A stretch of DNA of 64,000 nucleotides from NCBI GenBank assembly GCA_965242855.1, contig OZ251509.1, positions 2,666,001 through 2,730,000 on the forward strand. The letters are read 5' to 3'. A program made the translations under genes and the position numbers. Numbering within the stretch: the first letter of the stretch is position 1; every line of letters starts with the position of its first letter. The notes under the pieces were generated by a model. The model saw nothing but the letters and a program-made list of their open reading frames with translations, ran no database searches and had not been told where the DNA came from. This document shows, in pieces, positions 60,323 to 64,000 of the stretch. The DNA is from WTGU01 sp965242855. GTDB taxonomy: Bacteria; Pseudomonadota; Alphaproteobacteria; UBA828.

Positions 60323-60328
60323 TTGACA
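60323..60328 (+). promoter_or_regulatory. Candidate -35 box of nrdJ
   Basis: A perfect TTGACA lies 97 bases before the nrdJ start. A short inverted repeat (AGGGG...CCCCT, 60329-60342) follows at once and could be an operator. A convincing -10 box is not seen at 16-18 bases, so this is weak. No cobalamin riboswitch or NrdR box was recognised. Confidence 0.3.
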
Positions 60329-60425
60329 AGGGGCGCACCCCTGGGGTCTCATGCTACCCCTTGTGGTCGTGCTCCCTGGTGCACCCAAGATTTCGGCGAT
60401 TCCGGTTCGGGCGGAGGGCGAGGAC

Positions 60426-63400
60426 ATGCGCATCGCGCGCCATTTCACGGTGGAAGGCGAATCGCCCTACGACGGAATCGCATTCCGGGAAACCACCTGC
60501 GAGATTCGCAATCCGGACGGGTCCGTGGTGTTCCGGCAGGAGGGCGTGGAAGTCCCCGCCGGCTGGTCGCAGGTCGCCTCCGACGTCCTTGCCCAAAAGT
60601 ATTTCCGCAAGGCCGGCATCACCAAGCGGCGCAAGCCCGTGCCCGAAGAGGACGTCCCCGCTTGGCTGCGGCGGAGCGTGCCCGACGGCGCCGCACGCGG
60701 GGCGGGGGCAGACGCGGCCGCCGAAGGCGAGCGCTCGGCCCGGCAGGTGTTCCACCGCATGGCAGGCACCTGGACCTATTGGGGCTGGAAGGCCGGCTAT
60801 TTCGACCGCGAGGCCGACGCCCGCGCCTTCTACGACGAGCTCACGGCCATGCTGGCGCTCCAGGTCGCCGCGCCCAACTCGCCGCAATGGTTCAACACCG
60901 GGCTGCACTGGGCCTACGGCATCGACGGGCCGGCGCAGGGGCATTATTTCGTCGACTTCGAAAGCGGCACGTTGAAGGAGGCCGAGTCGGCCTACGAGCA
61001 TCCCCAGCCGCATGCCTGCTTCATCCAGAGCATCGACGACGACCTCGTGAACGAGGGCGGGATCATGGACCTCTGGGTGCGCGAGGCACGCCTCTTCAAA
61101 TACGGCTCCGGCACGGGAACGAATTTCTCCAATCTGCGCGGCGAGAGCGAGCCGCTCTCGGGCGGCGGCCAGTCCTCCGGCCTGATGAGCTTCCTCAAGA
61201 TCGGCGATCGGGCGGCGGGCGCCATCAAATCCGGCGGCACCACGCGGCGCGCCGCCAAGATGGTCATCGTCGACGTGGACCACCCCGACATCGAGGATTA
61301 CGTCGACTGGAAGGTCACGGAGGAGCAGAAGGTCGCCGCATTGGTGGCCGGCTCGCGGCTCCTGCACACCCACCTGAACCGCATCGTCGCCGCCTGCCAC
61401 GCGGGAGAAGGGGAGCGGCGGTTCGACCCCCGCGTGAACCCGGCGCTCCGCAAAGCCGTCCGCGCGGCGCGCAAGGCGCCGGTGCCGGAGGCCTGCATCC
61501 GCCGCGCCATCCAGTGGGCCGGGCAGGGCTTCACCGAAATCGACTTCCGCGTTTACGACGCCGACTGGCAGTCGGAAGCCTATCTCACGGTATCGGGGCA
61601 GAACTCCAACAACACGATCCGGGTGACCGACGCGTTCCTCGACCGGGTGGCGAGCGGCGGCGCCTGGGACCTGGTCCGGCGCACCGACGGCAAAGTGGCC
61701 AGAACCATCGACGCGCGCGCGCTCTGGGACAGGATCGCCGAAGCGGCCTGGGCGTCGGCCGATCCGGGGATCCAGTTCGACACCACGATCAACGCCTGGC
61801 ACACCTGCCCGGCGGGGGGGCGCATCAACGCCTCGAACCCCTGCTCCGAATACATGTTCCTGGACGACACCGCGTGCAACCTCGCATCACTCAACTTGGC
61901 GGCGTTCCAGCGCGACGACGGCGGCTTCGACGTCGCGCGCTTCGAGCACGCGGTGCACCTGTGGACGATCGTGCTCGAGATCTCGGTGCTGATGGCCCAG
62001 TACCCGTCCCGCGAGATCGCCCGGCGCTCCTTCCGCTACCGGACGCTGGGCCTGGGCTTCGCCAATCTCGGCGGCTTCCTGATGTCGCGCGGCCTGCCCT
62101 ACGACAGCCCCGAGGGCCGGGCGTTCGCCGGCGCCGTCAGCGCCCTGATGACCGGCGTCGCCTACGCCGCCTCCGCCGAAATGGCCGGCGCGCTCGGCCC
62201 CTTCCCGGCGTTCGGCGACAACCGGGAGGCCATGCTGCGGGTCATGCGCAACCACCGGGCCGCCGCCCGCGGCGAGGTCGAAGCCTTCGAGGGGCTCGCC
62301 ATCCCGCCCGTGACGCTGGACCGCGCCGCCCTCCCCGACCGCGCCTTGGGCGAGGCCGCCCTGCGGGCCTGGGATCGCGCGCTGGCGTTGGGCGAGCGGC
62401 ACGGCTACCGCAACGCGCAGGCCACGGTGGTTGCGCCGACCGGCACCATCGGCTTGGTCATGGACTGCGACACCACCGGCATCGAGCCCGATTTCGCGCT
62501 GGTGAAGTTCAAGAAGCTGGCCGGCGGCGGATATTTCAAGATCATCAACGGCAGCGTCCCCAAGGCCCTGAAGGCGCTCGGCTACGCCAAGCCGGAGATC
62601 GACGCGATCGTGCGTTACGCCGTGGGCTACGGCACCCTCGCCGGCGCGCCGGCGATCGACCACGAGGCGCTGGCGCGGAAGGGCCTCCCGCCCGGGGCTG
62701 TCGCGCGCATCGAGGAGGCTCTCGGATCGGCCTTCGACGTGAGTCTGGCTTTCAACAAATGGACCCTCGGCGAGGAATTCTGCACCGGCGCGTTGGGCCT
62801 CGACGAGGCGGCGCTGGCCGAACCCGGTTTCGACGTCCTCGGCGCCCTCGGCTTCGACGCCCGCGACGTCGAGACCGCCAACGTCTATTGCTGCGGCGCG
62901 ATGACGCTGGAGGGCGCGCCTCATCTCGACCCGGCGCATCTGCCGGTCTTCGACTGCGCCAATCCCTGCGGGCGCACCGGGGCCGGGCGCTGCCTCTCCA
63001 CGGAAAGCCACGTGCACATGATGGCCGCAGCCCAGCCCTTCATCTCCGGCGCCATCTCCAAGACCATCAACCTGCCCGCGAGCGCCACGGTCGAGGATTG
63101 CCGGGAGGCCTACGCGCTCTCGTGGCGCCTGGGGCTCAAGGCCAACGCCCTCTATCGGGACGGCTCCAAGCTTTCCCAGCCGCTCAACGCGCTGGCGCTG
63201 GGCGACGAACCGGACGATGTCGCGGAGGAGCCGGAAGCGCCGGCCCGGCCGGTGGACCGGCGCGATCCGTTGCGCGCGGCCGAGCGCATCGTCCGGCAGA
63301 TCGTGCGCCAGGGCGAGCGGCGGCGCCTGCCCCACCGCCGACGCGGCTACACCCAGAAGGCCACCGTCGGCGGCCACAAGGTCTATCTGCGGACCGGCGA

Positions 63401-64000
63401 ATTTCAGGACGGCTCGCTCGGCGAGATCTTCGTCGACATGCACAAGGAGGGCGCGTCCTTCCGCAGCCTCATGAACAACTTCGCGATCGCGATCTCGATC
63501 GGCCTGCAATACGGCGTCCCCCTCGACGAATACGTCGATGCCTTCACCTTCACCCGGTTCGAGCCGGCGGGGGCGGTGCAGAACAACGACGCGATCAAGA
63601 TGAGCACCTCCATCCTCGACTACATCTTCCGCGAGCTCGCCATCTCCTATCTCGGGCGCAGCGACCTCTCCCACGCCGAGGCGGAGGACCTGTTGCCGGA
63701 CACCATCGGCGGCGGCGAGGAAGAGGCGACGCGCGCCCCGCGCAGGGAGGAAGGTGACGGTTCCGCGAACGGCCTCTCCGACGACCCCGTGAGCGCCGGC
63801 TACGTCCGTTCCAACCTCCTGGTCCTCACCGGCGGTGCCAACGACGACAGCGCGCGCGCGAGCGCCGCACCGCAGGAGCGCGCGCATGGCGGGGCGACGG
63901 TCGCGCTCCACCCGGCGGCCGCGGCCGCGCCGGCACCGGCGCGCGCCGGTGCCTCGACGCCGCCCGCCAGGCGCGCAGCGCCGGTTACGAAGGCGAGGCC
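60426..64000 (+). CDS. nrdJ: B12-dependent ribonucleoside-diphosphate reductase, class II (3' end outside window)
   Basis: Makes deoxyribonucleotides using adenosylcobalamin, with or without oxygen. The frame from ATG 60426 (MRIARHFTVEGESPYDGIAF) stays open to the window end, 1191 codons. Landmarks: NSPQWFNTGLHWAYGIDG, PHACFIQSIDDDLV, FKYGSGTGTNFSNLRGESEP, SGQNSNNTIRVTDAFLD, INASNPCSEYMFLDDTACNL with the radical-site Cys region, and VVAPTGTIGLVMDCDTTGIE. The final visible part is an Ala/Pro-rich linker (ALHPAAAAAPAPARAG) expected before the C-terminal Cys-rich tail. GGAGGGCGAGG precedes the start. Depends on cobalamin, consistent with cobS/cobT. Confidence 0.95.
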   Translation, partial: MRIARHFTVEGESPYDGIAFRETTCEIRNPDGSVVFRQEGVEVPAGWSQVASDVLAQKYFRKAGITKRRKPVPEEDVPAWLRRSVPDGAARGAGADAAAEGERSARQVFHRMAGTWTYWGWKAGYFDREADARAFYDELTAMLALQVAAPNSPQWFNTGLHWAYGIDGPAQGHYFVDFESGTLKEAESAYEHPQPHACFIQSIDDDLVNEGGIMDLWVREARLFKYGSGTGTNFSNLRGESEPLSGGGQSSGLMSFLKIGDRAAGAIKSGGTTRRAAKMVIVDVDHPDIEDYVDWKVTEEQKVAALVAGSRLLHTHLNRIVAACHAGEGERRFDPRVNPALRKAVRAARKAPVPEACIRRAIQWAGQGFTEIDFRVYDADWQSEAYLTVSGQNSNNTIRVTDAFLDRVASGGAWDLVRRTDGKVARTIDARALWDRIAEAAWASADPGIQFDTTINAWHTCPAGGRINASNPCSEYMFLDDTACNLASLNLAAFQRDDGGFDVARFEHAVHLWTIVLEISVLMAQYPSREIARRSFRYRTLGLGFANLGGFLMSRGLPYDSPEGRAFAGAVSALMTGVAYAASAEMAGALGPFPAFGDNREAMLRVMRNHRAAARGEVEAFEGLAIPPVTLDRAALPDRALGEAALRAWDRALALGERHGYRNAQATVVAPTGTIGLVMDCDTTGIEPDFALVKFKKLAGGGYFKIINGSVPKALKALGYAKPEIDAIVRYAVGYGTLAGAPAIDHEALARKGLPPGAVARIEEALGSAFDVSLAFNKWTLGEEFCTGALGLDEAALAEPGFDVLGALGFDARDVETANVYCCGAMTLEGAPHLDPAHLPVFDCANPCGRTGAGRCLSTESHVHMMAAAQPFISGAISKTINLPASATVEDCREAYALSWRLGLKANALYRDGSKLSQPLNALALGDEPDDVAEEPEAPARPVDRRDPLRAAERIVRQIVRQGERRRLPHRRRGYTQKATVGGHKVYLRTGEFQDGSLGEIFVDMHKEGASFRSLMNNFAIAISIGLQYGVPLDEYVDAFTFTRFEPAGAVQNNDAIKMSTSILDYIFRELAISYLGRSDLSHAEAEDLLPDTIGGGEEEATRAPRREEGDGSANGLSDDPVSAGYVRSNLLVLTGGANDDSARASAAPQERAHGGATVALHPAAAAAPAPARAGASTPPARRAAPVTKAR

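Larger units (their letters stand above)
59600..60425. other. Long intergenic region with a decayed gene
   Basis: 826 bases between the divergent binding-protein gene and nrdJ. It contains the HEPN-like remnant (minus strand, about 59730-60075), a C8 run at 60105-60112 and a TTGACA (60323-60328) that may be the nrdJ -35 box. The stretch 60130-60300 shows nothing recognisable. Short ORFs on both strands overlap the remnant and are not believable. Confidence 0.6.

Noticed and set aside
60130..60425. Cobalamin riboswitch or NrdR box upstream of nrdJ
   Set aside because: No B12-box-like consensus or pair of NrdR boxes was recognised; only a TTGACA and a short inverted repeat.
60290..63757. 1155-aa plus-strand frame over the nrdJ region
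   Set aside because: Arg/Gly-rich shadow; the neighbouring frame from 60426 has all class II reductase motifs and remains open to the end.

Overview
The window is GC-rich and gene-dense and looks like a chromosome segment of an alphaproteobacterium, possibly a free-living or host-associated Rhodospirillales-type lineage. Supporting this are the bolA / J-domain / cobS / cobT order, a B12-dependent class II ribonucleotide reductase, a 17-kDa-antigen-type lipoprotein, hydantoinase A/B pairs and short palindromic repeats with the core CCGCTTTCGCGGG. No species can be named from sequence alone. I saw no tRNA, rRNA or CRISPR array.

Layout. 1-3.4 kb: 3' part of pyruvate phosphate dikinase, converging on a YgfZ-type protein. 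3.4-7 kb: a repeat-rich spacer and a surface-polysaccharide group (glycosyltransferase, O-antigen ligase, family 2 glycosyltransferase) with lower GC. 7-13.5 kb: an MBL-fold protein with a degenerate metal site, hydantoinase B and A, a threonine-dehydrogenase-like epimerase and a YcbK-type protein. 13.5-16.6 kb: an accessory island with a decayed Fic gene lacking its catalytic core, an ankyrin-repeat lipoprotein, two arrays of GGCNN pentamers and small phage-type genes. 16.6-28.9 kb: metabolic genes (gabD, mobA, ridA, rhodanese, SufS-like, aldolase, alkA, a CDF transporter, fabI, aroC, an AhpD-like protein), interrupted at 20.9-22.5 kb by a two-gene HipA-like kinase / HIRAN module. 28.9-34.4 kb: a glycosyltransferase with an 11-G tract, bolA, a J-domain protein, cobS, cobT and an antitoxin with a frameshifted PIN toxin. 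34.5-40.4 kb: a ThDP enzyme, a GNAT-like protein, a class III aminotransferase and a FAD oxidase. 40.5-41.7 kb: a second small accessory island sharing DNA with the first. 41.7-46.3 kb: a HAD phosphatase and an operon of a molybdopterin oxidoreductase, fdhD and a COG0523 GTPase. 46.6-51.1 kb: a 1498-aa autotransporter with internal repeats and a 12-G tract upstream. 51.2-56.4 kb: an aldo/keto reductase, an amidohydrolase, a TPR-oxygenase and an exonuclease-BRCT protein. 56.5-59.6 kb: an ABC uptake operon of the polyamine type without an ATPase gene. 59.6-60.4 kb: a decayed HEPN-like gene. 60.4 kb to the end: nrdJ, cut by the window edge.

Themes. The core genes are ordinary. Accessory DNA carries toxin/antitoxin or defence-type genes in different states: an apparently intact HipA-like kinase plus HipS-like/HIRAN protein, and dead Fic, PIN and HEPN genes. 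Two surface-related loci carry long homopolymeric G tracts that suggest phase variation. The pentameric GGCNN arrays and the HipA/HIRAN pair are the least explained items.
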